DNA from: an uncultured Bacteroidia bacterium
GTDB lineage: Bacteria > Bacteroidota > Bacteroidia > Bacteroidales > UBA932
NCBI GenBank assembly: GCA_902801205.1
Contig: CADCHE010000006.1
Span: forward strand, 1 to 64,000
Reading direction: 5' to 3'
Length of the DNA: 64,000 nucleotides
Positions 1 through 7,990 of this stretch are shown here, piece after piece. Made by a program: the position numbers and the translations under genes. How positions within the stretch are numbered: position 1 is the stretch's first letter; every line of letters starts with the position of its first letter. The notes beneath the pieces were generated by a model. That model was given only the letters and a program-made list of their open reading frames with translations, was not told the origin of the DNA and did not search any database.

Positions 1-77
1 CCCATCCCGAACAGAGAAGTTAAGCCCGCCATCGCCGATGGTACTGCCCCACCAGGTGGGAGAGTAGGCAGCTGCCG
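1..77 (+). rRNA. rrf: 5S ribosomal RNA, 3' part (cut by window edge)
   Basis: The first bases match the conserved 3' two-thirds of bacterial 5S rRNA: CCCATCCCGAACAGAGAAGT, then the GGGAGAGTAGG segment that forms the end of helix IV. The 5' strand of helix I lies outside the window, so the exact 3' end near base 77 is estimated. It is presumably the last gene of an rRNA operon entering from the left. Confidence 0.93.
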
Positions 78-84
78 TTCTTCG

Positions 85-125
85 AGGTCCGGACCTTCAT
101 ATCGAAGGCCCGGACCTTTTGTTTT
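85..125 (+). terminator. Intrinsic terminator of the rRNA operon
   Basis: A 12-bp stem (85-96 with 106-117, one A-C mismatch) with a 9-base loop is followed directly by a T-rich tail. It sits eight bases past the 5S end, where an rrn terminator is expected. Confidence 0.88.
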
Positions 126-395
126 TATCCGCTGCCTACTCTCTCTTCCCCGGGCGTTTGCACGGCAAACCTTCCGCTTCGCTCCATCCTTCCCACGCCT
201 GTCGGCGCGGGCCCCTCCCGCTCACGAGGCCGCGGGTGGCCACGGGTTTACCTGTGCAACCCGCCCGGGGAAAATCCACCCGGGTGCAAAATGCCCTTGA
301 AATACGTCCGGGGAAGGCCGTCAGAGGGCTAACCGCTTGATGTCCTTGCTTTTTGAATAATCTTGCACGTGCTGCAGATTTCCGAAAAAAATGAT
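126..395. repeat. Non-coding spacer with two inverted repeats
   Basis: No credible gene is seen. The small open frame across it has no family signature. Bases 131-143 are a perfect reverse complement of 60-72, the 3' end of 5S. Bases 146-156 (TTCCCCGGGCG) are the perfect reverse complement of 262-272, which could close a stem-loop of about 127 nt containing a small GTTTGC/GCAAAC hairpin. Function unknown. Confidence 0.5.
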
Positions 396-403
396 TATAT
401 TTG
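396..403 (+). promoter_or_regulatory. -7 element of the greA promoter
   Basis: TATATTTG is an exact match to the Bacteroidota -7 consensus TAnnTTTG. It lies 79 bases before the greA ATG, leaving an AT-rich leader. No convincing -33 TTTG is visible at the usual 19-21 bp distance. Confidence 0.6.
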
Positions 404-481
404 CAAAGAAAGAACTGGGTTCCGTCTTCGCGACGGGACTCTGTTCAATTTTTAATCATTGATCATACAAAATTTATTGAT

Positions 482-952
482 ATGGCAGATATACACTACA
501 TGACCCAAGAGGGTCTGGATAAGCTCAAGAAGGACCTTGCCGAGGCGTTGGCAAGGCGTCCCGTCATCTCCGCGGCGATCGCGGAGGCCCGGGAAAAGGG
601 AGACCTCTCCGAAAACGCTGAATATGACGCCGCCCGTGAAGCGCAGGGCCTGCTGGAGGTGAAGATCGCCCGGCTGAAGGACCTTGTCGCGAATGCGAAG
701 GTGATCGATGAATCCCAGGTCGATACGGACAAAGTCCAGATGCTCACCAAAGTGAAGGTGGAGAATCTCAGCCTGAAGCAGGTGATGGAGTTCACCATCG
801 TCGGCGAGACGGAAGCGGACTTCGCGCATGGCAAACTCGCGGCGACAACCCCCATCGCCAAGGCCCTGCTCGGCCATTCGAAGGGTGAGACCGTCGAGGC
901 GAAAGTCCCGTCCGGCGTCATGAAGTTCAAGATTCTGGATATTTCCCTGTAG
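482..952 (+). CDS. greA: Transcription elongation factor GreA
   Basis: This protein binds the RNA polymerase secondary channel and stimulates cleavage of backtracked transcripts. The 156 residues show the N-terminal coiled-coil finger (about 1-75), including the conserved GDLSENAEYDAA stretch with the acidic tip, then the FKBP-like C-terminal domain ending in VMKFKILDI. The ATG at 482 was chosen over the longer frame from 401 because family members begin close to MTxEGLxKL and the longer start lies inside the promoter. No Shine-Dalgarno is visible, which is normal in this phylum. The HIT gene starts five bases after the stop, so the two are probably co-transcribed. Confidence 0.96.
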   Translation: MADIHYMTQEGLDKLKKDLAEALARRPVISAAIAEAREKGDLSENAEYDAAREAQGLLEVKIARLKDLVANAKVIDESQVDTDKVQMLTKVKVENLSLKQVMEFTIVGETEADFAHGKLAATTPIAKALLGHSKGETVEAKVPSGVMKFKILDISL

Positions 953-956
953 CGTT

Positions 957-1361
957 ATGGCAACGATTTTCACCCGAATCGCTTCCGGCGAGATTCCTTC
1001 TTACAAGGTGGCCGAGGACGAGAACTATTACGCTTTCCTGGATATCAATCCCCTCGCGAAGGGGCATACGCTTGTCATTCCCAAGCATACGGAAGACGAC
1101 TATATCTTCCACTTGGACGAGGCGACATACGCCGGCCTCTGGGCCTTCGCGCGCAAAGTCGCCATCGCACTCAAAGAAGCCGTCCCTTGCAAGCGCGTCG
1201 GCGTCTGCGTACTCGGCATGGAAGTGCCCCATACGCATATCCACCTGGTTCCCCTCCAGAGCGAGGGAGACCTTAATTTCACCAACAAACGCGTTGTGGT
1301 GACCGAAGAGGAAAACCGGGCCATCGCCGCCAGCATTCTCAAAGCATATGAAAAGATTTAA
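957..1361 (+). CDS. HIT family (histidine triad) nucleotide-binding protein
   Basis: A 134-residue histidine-triad protein of the HINT branch, whose members hydrolyse nucleoside phosphoramidates or nucleotidyl adducts in the cytoplasm. The triad HTHIHLV carries histidines 92, 94 and 96; His94 would be the catalytic nucleophile by family analogy. The N-terminal FTRIASGEIPSYKV segment is typical of HINT proteins. It follows greA by four bases and its last 14 bases overlap the next gene. The natural substrate cannot be read from sequence. Confidence 0.93.
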   Translation: MATIFTRIASGEIPSYKVAEDENYYAFLDINPLAKGHTLVIPKHTEDDYIFHLDEATYAGLWAFARKVAIALKEAVPCKRVGVCVLGMEVPHTHIHLVPLQSEGDLNFTNKRVVVTEEENRAIAASILKAYEKI

Positions 1362-2460
1362 CGTAGTTTTGACGGGGTTGTTCGCCGCCGCCCTGGCGGT
1401 TTCCTGCAACCAGGCATCCATCCGGGGTACCCTGCAGGGCGCCATGGCGGATGACCAGGTCGCCGTCGGCCGTCTGGAAGGGGCGACGGTCCAGATGCTC
1501 GATACCGTCCGGACGGACAAGGATGGCCGCTACGCCTGCAAGGTCGAGGTGGAAAAGGGCCAGCCCGCTTTCATCTACCTTTATCACAACGGAAACCGGA
1601 TTGCTTCCCTCCTGCTTTCGAAGGGAGAACAGGTGACGGTCGTTTCTGATTCGCTGGGCAGCTGGACCGTCGAAGGGTCCGAAGAAAGCGCCCGGCTGCA
1701 GCAGGTAGAGCAGGAGTTCAGCGATTTCCTCAAGAAGATGGATGCCGCGTATGATGCTTCCGACCGTGCCGCGCTTGCCAAGACGTATGTGGACTACTAT
1801 CGTTCCCGCGTGCGTTACCTGATGGAAAACACGAAGTCCCTGACGTCGATTCCCGTCCTTTACCAGAAAATCAACGATCATTTCCCGGTCTTTGGCCAGG
1901 CGACGGATGCGCTGCATTTCCGCACGGTATACGATTCGCTGATGACGGTCTATCCGGAGTCGAAATATGTCAAAGCACTCGGCCAGGAGGCGACTTCCCG
2001 CATGAATGTGTTGGAACTGAACGCCAAGATCAGCCAGGCGCAGGTCACCGCTTATCCCGAACTTGACCTTCCTTCCATCGACGGGACACGCAAGAAGCTC
2101 TCCGAGACCACCGGAAAGGTGCTGATGCTCTATTTCTGGGTGGCTTCCGACCCGATGCAGAAAATGTTCAACCGCGAGGTGATGCTCCCGGTGTACAAGG
2201 ATTACCATGACAAGGGATTCGAAATCTATTCGGTTTCGCTGGATACGGACAAGGGCGTATGGGCCAGTGCGGTCCGCGACCAGGAACTGCCGTGGATCAA
2301 TGTCTGCGACGGCCTCGGTTCCGCGTCACCCGCGGCAAGCCTGTACAATGTCTACCGCAACCTCCCCGTCTCATTCCTCATCGTGGACGGAGAATTGAAC
2401 GAGGTGGAGTTGAAGGGCGAAAAAGACCTCCGCTCCTTCCTGGCCAAAACACTGAAATAA
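1348..2460 (+). CDS. Thioredoxin-fold (TlpA-like) lipoprotein without the CxxC motif
   Basis: The signal peptide ends in the lipobox AVSC (Cys20), so the protein should be lipid-anchored in the envelope. Residues about 21-115 resemble the DUF4369 beta domain that precedes TlpA-like domains in Bacteroidota. A helical linker follows, then a thioredoxin fold from about 235 to 370. At the strand-helix turn where the family has WCxxC, this protein reads FWVASDPMQ (263-271), so both redox cysteines are absent. Dithiol exchange is therefore unlikely; a chaperone or binding role is an inference. It overlaps the HIT gene by 14 bases and ends just before a strong hairpin. Confidence 0.82.
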   Translation: MKRFNVVLTGLFAAALAVSCNQASIRGTLQGAMADDQVAVGRLEGATVQMLDTVRTDKDGRYACKVEVEKGQPAFIYLYHNGNRIASLLLSKGEQVTVVSDSLGSWTVEGSEESARLQQVEQEFSDFLKKMDAAYDASDRAALAKTYVDYYRSRVRYLMENTKSLTSIPVLYQKINDHFPVFGQATDALHFRTVYDSLMTVYPESKYVKALGQEATSRMNVLELNAKISQAQVTAYPELDLPSIDGTRKKLSETTGKVLMLYFWVASDPMQKMFNREVMLPVYKDYHDKGFEIYSVSLDTDKGVWASAVRDQELPWINVCDGLGSASPAASLYNVYRNLPVSFLIVDGELNEVELKGEKDLRSFLAKTLK

Positions 2461-2495
2461 AGTTCCCTGGATCCCTCTTGGGCGCTTGTAAACGT

Positions 2496-2545
2496 CACCG
2501 TGCGGCCTGTATGACTGATACAGACCGCACGGTGGATGTTTTTAT
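2496..2545. terminator. Strong hairpin between convergent operons (bidirectional terminator)
   Basis: CACCGTGCGG (2496-2505) pairs with CCGCACGGTG (2525-2534). Past one mismatch, CTGTAT pairs with ATACAG around a 5-base loop. The T-rich run after 2537 fits termination of the plus-strand greA operon. The same hairpin lies just beyond gltX on the other strand. Confidence 0.85.
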
Positions 2546-2549
2546 AATA

Positions 2550-4307
2550 TTACGCTCCTTCTCCGAGGCGGGTGCGAGCGAATGCGATGCGCCGCAGGGT
2601 GTCTGCCTTTCCGATCCGGGAGACGATGTCGGCGATGCCCAGTCCGCTGGCCGCGCCCGCGAGGGCGAGCCGCATCGCGTTCATCACCTTGCCCATCGGC
2701 CATTCACGAGAGCGGATGAGATCTTCGATCGCCGTTTCCAGCGCTTCTTTCGTCCACGCACCGTCATAGGCGCGCAGGTACTCCGCCACTTCGGCCACGC
2801 AGGCCACCGTTTCCGCCTTCCAGAACTTGTCCACGTCCTTGGCGAGGAAGGGTGCCGTCAGCGTGTCGTCGTAGACCTTGGCACGCGGGTCGGCCGCCTT
2901 TCTCGGGTCTGCAGGGCCCTGGACCACCGCCGCGCCGGCTTTGATGCCGAAGGCCTCGAATTCCTCCGGCCGGACGAAAAGGTAGGATGCGACGGTCCAG
3001 AAATCCTTGACGAAGGTCGCCCGTTCCTTGGTGAACGCGACGACATCCTGCACGTAGTCTTTCGTGAAGATGTGCTTGACCATGTCCGCGCCGGCGACGT
3101 TGAATTCCGCGCCGGCCGTCAGGGCGCATTTGGGGCAGGAGACCACGTTGAGGCCGTGCGCTTCCAACTCAGGGACCAGCAGGTCCGCGAGCGCTTCGTC
3201 CGATTTCATCCGCAGGTATTCCTTGTTGTACCAGCGGGCTTTTTCCGGATTGAAGCGCGCGCCGGACTTGACGATGCGGTCGAGCGAGAAGGCATCGACC
3301 AGCTCGTCCAGCCGGAACAGTTCCCTTTCATCGCCGGGATTCCAGCCGAGGAAAGCCAGCAGGTTGACGAACGCCTCCGGGAAATATCCGTCCTCCCGGT
3401 AGCCGTGCGACACTTCGCCTTCCGCGTTCACCCACCGCAGCGGGAAGACAGGGAAGCCCAGTTTGTCGCCGTCACGCTTGCTCAGTTTTCCCTTGCCGTC
3501 CGGCTTGAGCAGGAGGCTCAGGTGTGCGAAACGCGGCATCGTGTCTTCCCATCCGAACGCTTTGTACAGCAGGTAGTGGAGCGGGAGGGAGGGGAGCCAT
3601 TCTTCGCCGCGGATGACCTCGGTGACTTCCATCAGATGGTCGTCCACGATGTTCGCCAGGTGGTAGGTCGGCAGTTCGTCGGCCCGTTTCCAGAGGACCT
3701 TGTCATCCAGCGTGTCCGTGTTCATTTCGATGTGTCCGCGGATGAGGTCGTCCATCTGCACCACGGTGTCGACGGGCATCTTGAAGCGGACCGTCCAGTC
3801 CGTGGTCTCTTCCAGCAGGCGGGCCACTTCTTCCGCCGGAAGGGTGAGGGAGTTCCGCATCTGCATCCGCGTCACCTGGTTGTAAATGAACGTCAGCCCG
3901 GCCGCCTCGGCTTCCGCACGCGCCTTTTCCAGGCTTTCCGACGTGTCGAAAGCATAATAGGCGAATCCGGCCTCGACCAGCTGCTCGGCGTACTTCCGGT
4001 AGATGGGTTTGCGCTGGCTCTGGCGGTACGGGGCGTGCGGATGCCGCTCGGAAGGGGTCTCCACCACCTTCCCGTCGGCGTCTACACCTTCGTCCGGGAC
4101 GATCCCGCACCAGTTCAACGCTTCAATGATGTATTGTTCCGCTCCGGGAACGAAGCGGCGTGAATCCGTGTCTTCGATCCGGAGAATGAAATCTCCGCCA
4201 TGCTGCTTGGCATACAGGTAGTTGTACAGTGCCGTCCGGACACCGCCCATGTGGAGCGGGCCGGTCGGGGAAGGTGCGAAGCGCACCCGTGTTCTTCTTT
4301 CCGCCAT
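2550..4307 (-). CDS. gltX: Glutamyl-tRNA synthetase
   Basis: A class Ic aminoacyl-tRNA synthetase that charges tRNA-Glu. The HIGH-type signature is HMGG at 19-22 (usually HIGG) after APSPTGPL, and the KMSKS loop is KLSKR at 274-278. At 585 residues it is about 75 longer than typical Bacteroidota homologues. The extra sequence appears to lie in the C-terminal anticodon-binding half, around a CPKC motif (391-394) and an Ala/Pro-rich segment near 455-485. It is the last gene of the dcw operon, 12 bases after ftsZ, and is followed by the hairpin at 2496. Annotation is secure; the role of the insertions is unknown. Confidence 0.96.
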   Translation of the reverse strand: MAERRTRVRFAPSPTGPLHMGGVRTALYNYLYAKQHGGDFILRIEDTDSRRFVPGAEQYIIEALNWCGIVPDEGVDADGKVVETPSERHPHAPYRQSQRKPIYRKYAEQLVEAGFAYYAFDTSESLEKARAEAEAAGLTFIYNQVTRMQMRNSLTLPAEEVARLLEETTDWTVRFKMPVDTVVQMDDLIRGHIEMNTDTLDDKVLWKRADELPTYHLANIVDDHLMEVTEVIRGEEWLPSLPLHYLLYKAFGWEDTMPRFAHLSLLLKPDGKGKLSKRDGDKLGFPVFPLRWVNAEGEVSHGYREDGYFPEAFVNLLAFLGWNPGDERELFRLDELVDAFSLDRIVKSGARFNPEKARWYNKEYLRMKSDEALADLLVPELEAHGLNVVSCPKCALTAGAEFNVAGADMVKHIFTKDYVQDVVAFTKERATFVKDFWTVASYLFVRPEEFEAFGIKAGAAVVQGPADPRKAADPRAKVYDDTLTAPFLAKDVDKFWKAETVACVAEVAEYLRAYDGAWTKEALETAIEDLIRSREWPMGKVMNAMRLALAGAASGLGIADIVSRIGKADTLRRIAFARTRLGEGA

Positions 4308-4319
4308 GTTCTTTACAGG

Positions 4320-5594
4320 TTATCGGTTCTCTTTTTCCGTTTTTACTTTCCGTTTGATCGCCGGGATGTTCTCCAGTTCGCCCTTGTTCTGGCCGGGCGC
4401 CAGGATCAGGACCGGCTTCTCGTCCGCCTCGAAATGGAAGCGCTTGACATTGTCGCCCGAGTTGAACCCGATGATCTTGACATTGTCGTTCAGGTCCGGC
4501 ATCGCTTTCTCGAATGCGGGGGCGCCGGCCGGCCGCACATACTTGAAGTCCCTGTCGATGATGATCAGGTTGCCCGTGTCCACCTTGGCGATCTTCGTGA
4601 GGTCGTTGACCTTGAAACCGGTTGCGATGGCCGTGATCCGGACCTCGTCTTCGACTTCGGGATTGGTGTCCCACACGATGCCCGTCTTGAACTTGTTCAC
4701 GTTACCGGTGTATTCCGCGATCCGGGCGTTCAGGGTGGCCAGTTCGTCCATCGTCAGTCCCTTGTCGTTGCTGCCGTAGGTGATGTTGACCAGCAGGTTC
4801 TTGGCCGTCTTCAGGTCGAAATCGTTCAGCAGCGGACTTTCGAAGGCACCGGTCACCGCGTCTTCGATGCGGTTCTCGCCGCGTCCCGTCCCGCTGCCCA
4901 TCAGGGCCATGCCGCTGTCGCGCATCATCGTCTTGATGTCCTCGAAGTCGACATTGATGTATCCCGGCTTGCTGATGATCTCGGTGATGCCCCGTACGGC
5001 CGTGGCCAGCACTTCGTCAGCCATCGGGAAGGCCTTGTGCACGAGGTAGCTGCCGAAGTAGTCATAGAGCTTTTCGTTGTTGATGATCAGGAGGCTGTCG
5101 ACGTTCTTGCCCAGTTCATGGATGCCGTCGATGGCGCGCGAAAGGGCCGTCGATCCCTCGTTCTCGAAGGGAATGGTGACGACGCCGATCGTGAGGATGT
5201 TCCGGTCCTTGGCCATCTTCGCGATGACGGGTGCGGCGCCCGTACCGGTGCCGCCGCCCATGCCGGCCGTGATGAAGAGCATTTCAGTGCCGGAGTCCAG
5301 GACGACTTTCTCGATCTGCTCCTGCGCTTCCAGCGCGGCGTTGCGGCCTTTGACCGGGTCCGTCCCGGCGCCGAGGGCGTTGTTCCCGAGATGGATCTTG
5401 ACCGGAACCGGGCTGCCGTCCAGTGCCTGCTTGTCCGTGTTGCAGACGATGAAACTGCACCCCTGCACGTTTTCTCTGTACATGTAGTTGACGGCGTTGC
5501 ATCCGCCGCCGCCGACACCGATCACCTTGATCATGGCGTCAATGGGATCCCAGTCGCTGGAAACGATGTCCAGGTTGTCCGTAATGTCCGTCAT
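4320..5594 (-). CDS. ftsZ: Cell division GTPase FtsZ
   Basis: The tubulin homologue that polymerises into the cytokinetic ring. The GTP-binding signature GGGTGTG is at 113-119 after the N-terminal VIGVGGGGCNAVN loop, and NxxxD-type residues follow in the T7/H7 region. The 424-residue protein has only a short linker before the C-terminal peptide (LENIPAIKRK), the site used to bind FtsA. A basic tail KVKTEKENR follows. It is the penultimate gene of the dcw operon, directly after ftsA. Confidence 0.97.
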   Translation of the reverse strand: MTDITDNLDIVSSDWDPIDAMIKVIGVGGGGCNAVNYMYRENVQGCSFIVCNTDKQALDGSPVPVKIHLGNNALGAGTDPVKGRNAALEAQEQIEKVVLDSGTEMLFITAGMGGGTGTGAAPVIAKMAKDRNILTIGVVTIPFENEGSTALSRAIDGIHELGKNVDSLLIINNEKLYDYFGSYLVHKAFPMADEVLATAVRGITEIISKPGYINVDFEDIKTMMRDSGMALMGSGTGRGENRIEDAVTGAFESPLLNDFDLKTAKNLLVNITYGSNDKGLTMDELATLNARIAEYTGNVNKFKTGIVWDTNPEVEDEVRITAIATGFKVNDLTKIAKVDTGNLIIIDRDFKYVRPAGAPAFEKAMPDLNDNVKIIGFNSGDNVKRFHFEADEKPVLILAPGQNKGELENIPAIKRKVKTEKENR

Positions 5595-5608
5595 ATGCTG
5601 CTCCTCCT

Positions 5609-7201
5609 TTATACTTCTTCATCCTTGATGTCGTCGAAGATGGACCCGACGCCTTCTTCGATCTTCTTGCCGACCCGCTTGATCCAGACGAACCGCTGGC
5701 TGTAGTCTTTCTTCGGCTTCGGCTCTTTCGTCTTCTTCCGGTTTCCGCCGTCTTCTTCCTCTTCCTTCTGCTCGAAAACAGTCCCCCCATAGCCGGACTC
5801 GTCGTCGGTCGGGGCAATCTTCGGATCCACCGGGGAAATGACGGTTTCTTCCACCGGCTTCGGCGCCGGCGCCTCCCGTATGGGTTCCGGCTTCGGCGCT
5901 GCCGGTGCGGGCGCTTCCTGTACGGATGCCGGCGCCGGCGTTTCTTCCGGCTGGCCGGACGGGACCGGGGCTTGCACCATGCTGCGACCTACTTTCCGGA
6001 TCGGCGGCATGTTGATGCAGTTGAGCGTATGGTCCGCCTTTGCCGCCAGGATCATGCCCATCGACGTGGCCGCACCCGGGTCGCGCGCTTCCGCGCATCC
6101 TTCGCAAGAGAAGAACGGGCGCGCTGCCGCGACCTTGACCGAGTACCCCGACAGTTCCTTGATGTAGGCGGCGCATCCGACCAGGTTCGCTCCGCCGCCG
6201 GTGATGACGACACCGCCGCGCAGGTCATCCTCGCTGGAATAGCCGCTCTCCTGGATGCAGTAGAGCAGGGCTTCGATGATCTCCCGCATGCGGGCGGTGA
6301 TGATCTCCGACAGGTATTTGACCGCGATGCGCGTATTCGGCTGTCCGTTCTCGTCATTGATCTGGATGATCTTCTCGCCGAGGTTCGCCAGCTTGTTGGG
6401 CATGCAGGCACCATAGGCCTTCTTGAGATTCTCGGCCAGTTCGAAGGAGATGCCGCATTCGGCTTTGATGTCGTTCGTGATGGTGTTCCCGCCGAAAGGG
6501 ATCGCCGCATAGTAGCGCAGGATCTTCCCCTTGAAGATGGTTACGGAGCTGACGCCGGCGCCCAGGTCGAGGAGGGCGACGCCGTTCTCCATCTGCTCGT
6601 TCTTCAGGACGGCGCGGGCGGTGATTCCCGGGGGGAAGTACTTCTTGGAGATGGCGATACCGAGGCTGTTGAACGTGTTGTCGATGTTGATCGAATGCCT
6701 CCGCTGGCCCACGAAGACCTTGAAGTTCCCTTCCAGTTCCGCGCCTGCCATGCCGATGATGTCGTTCTCCAGCTCGTTGAAACTGTCGTCGGTCGAGAAG
6801 GACTGGGCCACAGCCCCGTAGATGACCTCCTTGTTGGTGTCGCCGATTGGGTACGTCTCAAGCGCCAGCGACTTCAGCGTCCGGATCTCGCTCTCCGTGA
6901 TCTGGGCGTCTTCGTCGGTGCGGGTCGTGCGTGCGGTGGCCGTCTCCTGCCGGACTTCATACCGCGGAAGCCCCACGATGACCTGCTGGATCCGGATCTT
7001 CAGTTCCTGCTGCGCTTCCTGGACGGCTTTCCTCAGTTCGGTCTCCACCTTGTGCGGGTTGATCACATAGGAGTTGCGGATGCCCTGCGAGGGCGACTCC
7101 TTGTAGTAGACCACCTGCACGTCTTCTCCGACAACCTTGGCGATGCTCAAGGCGATCTTCGACGTGCCGAGGTCGACCGATGCGATGTGTCTTTCTTCCA
7201 T
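5609..7201 (-). CDS. ftsA: Cell division protein FtsA
   Basis: An actin-like ATPase that tethers FtsZ to the membrane. The N-terminus has the phosphate-1 motif VDLGTSK, and a second nucleotide-binding loop VVITGGGANLVG lies in the second subdomain. After about residue 395 comes a Pro/Ala/Glu-rich linker of roughly 100 residues, then a C-terminal amphipathic segment with FVWIKRVGKK, suited to membrane binding. The 530-residue length, longer than the roughly 420 of E. coli, is due to this linker. It lies between ftsQ (12 bases) and ftsZ (14 bases). Confidence 0.95.
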   Translation of the reverse strand: MEERHIASVDLGTSKIALSIAKVVGEDVQVVYYKESPSQGIRNSYVINPHKVETELRKAVQEAQQELKIRIQQVIVGLPRYEVRQETATARTTRTDEDAQITESEIRTLKSLALETYPIGDTNKEVIYGAVAQSFSTDDSFNELENDIIGMAGAELEGNFKVFVGQRRHSINIDNTFNSLGIAISKKYFPPGITARAVLKNEQMENGVALLDLGAGVSSVTIFKGKILRYYAAIPFGGNTITNDIKAECGISFELAENLKKAYGACMPNKLANLGEKIIQINDENGQPNTRIAVKYLSEIITARMREIIEALLYCIQESGYSSEDDLRGGVVITGGGANLVGCAAYIKELSGYSVKVAAARPFFSCEGCAEARDPGAATSMGMILAAKADHTLNCINMPPIRKVGRSMVQAPVPSGQPEETPAPASVQEAPAPAAPKPEPIREAPAPKPVEETVISPVDPKIAPTDDESGYGGTVFEQKEEEEDGGNRKKTKEPKPKKDYSQRFVWIKRVGKKIEEGVGSIFDDIKDEEV

Positions 7202-7213
7202 ATATCTTTTGTT

Positions 7214-7987
7214 TTATTTCCTGCAGACAATCTGTTTTTCGAACTTCACGTCCACGGTCCGGTAGAAGTCCTTCCCACGGGCCGGAACGATTGCCGTATA
7301 GTATTCCTGGATGCGGCGGAACTTGGCGTCCAGTCGGTCCGGTCCCCCGAGGATGAACCGTTCCTGTCCCTCACGGGGGATCAGCACCAAGTCGCCGTCG
7401 GGCTCGACCGTCACCTGCGAGAAGAATCCCTTCCAGGGATCGCGGGCCATTTTCTGCGCCAGCACGGTCACCCGGCGGATCCATTCCCTCTCCTTTTCGT
7501 CCGGGGCTTCCCCCTTGAAGCCGGCAGGAACGGAAATGGGAACCGCGCCGTCCACGACGGGAACGGGCGAGGAACATCCGGCGCTGAGCGGGAAGAGGTA
7601 GCCGCGCGCGTCGGCATAGAAACCTTCTTCGCCCCGCTGGAAGCGGACGACCGGCTCACGCTGGTACAGGCGGATGTTCAGCAGACCGTCCGGCGTGGTG
7701 AACGCCTCCGTCCGGAGGATGGCGCTCTTGCCCGCCAGCATCGTTTCGATCCGGCTCAGGTCCAGGCTGTCCAGGCGCTTGCCGATGTAGGTGCCGTAGT
7801 CCTTTGTCAGGTATTCTTCGATCTCCGCCTCGGAAACGAAGCGGTGGTCGTCCGCGAATTCCACCTTGACACCGGTGCAGGTCACTTCCGCCCGCCGGTT
7901 CCGGTTCCAGGTGAACAGGAGCAGCAGGAGGGCGGCCAGCGCACAGCCGGCGGCGAGGGCGATCCATATGCCGGGCGATTTCTTCAT
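7214..7987 (-). CDS. ftsQ: Cell division protein FtsQ (POTRA domain)
   Basis: A bitopic divisome protein. A short cytoplasmic start is followed by one membrane helix (about 7-26) and then a periplasmic POTRA/FtsQ region whose segment VSEAEIEEYLTKDYG resembles the start of POTRA domains in the family. The 257-residue length is normal. Sequence conservation is low in this family, so the call rests partly on its position between murC (3 bases) and ftsA (12 bases). Confidence 0.88.
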   Translation of the reverse strand: MKKSPGIWIALAAGCALAALLLLLFTWNRNRRAEVTCTGVKVEFADDHRFVSEAEIEEYLTKDYGTYIGKRLDSLDLSRIETMLAGKSAILRTEAFTTPDGLLNIRLYQREPVVRFQRGEEGFYADARGYLFPLSAGCSSPVPVVDGAVPISVPAGFKGEAPDEKEREWIRRVTVLAQKMARDPWKGFFSQVTVEPDGDLVLIPREGQERFILGGPDRLDAKFRRIQEYYTAIVPARGKDFYRTVDVKFEKQIVCRK

Positions 7988-7990
7988 GGG

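Noticed and set aside
119..340. Small ORF after the 5S rRNA
   Set aside because: It starts inside the terminator tail, has no promoter or family match and runs through inverted repeats.
2259..4163. Long plus-strand frame (634 codons) across gltX
   Set aside because: It is a mirror of the GC-rich synthetase gene; its translation has no family features and is rich in Arg, Asp and Val as expected for an antisense frame.
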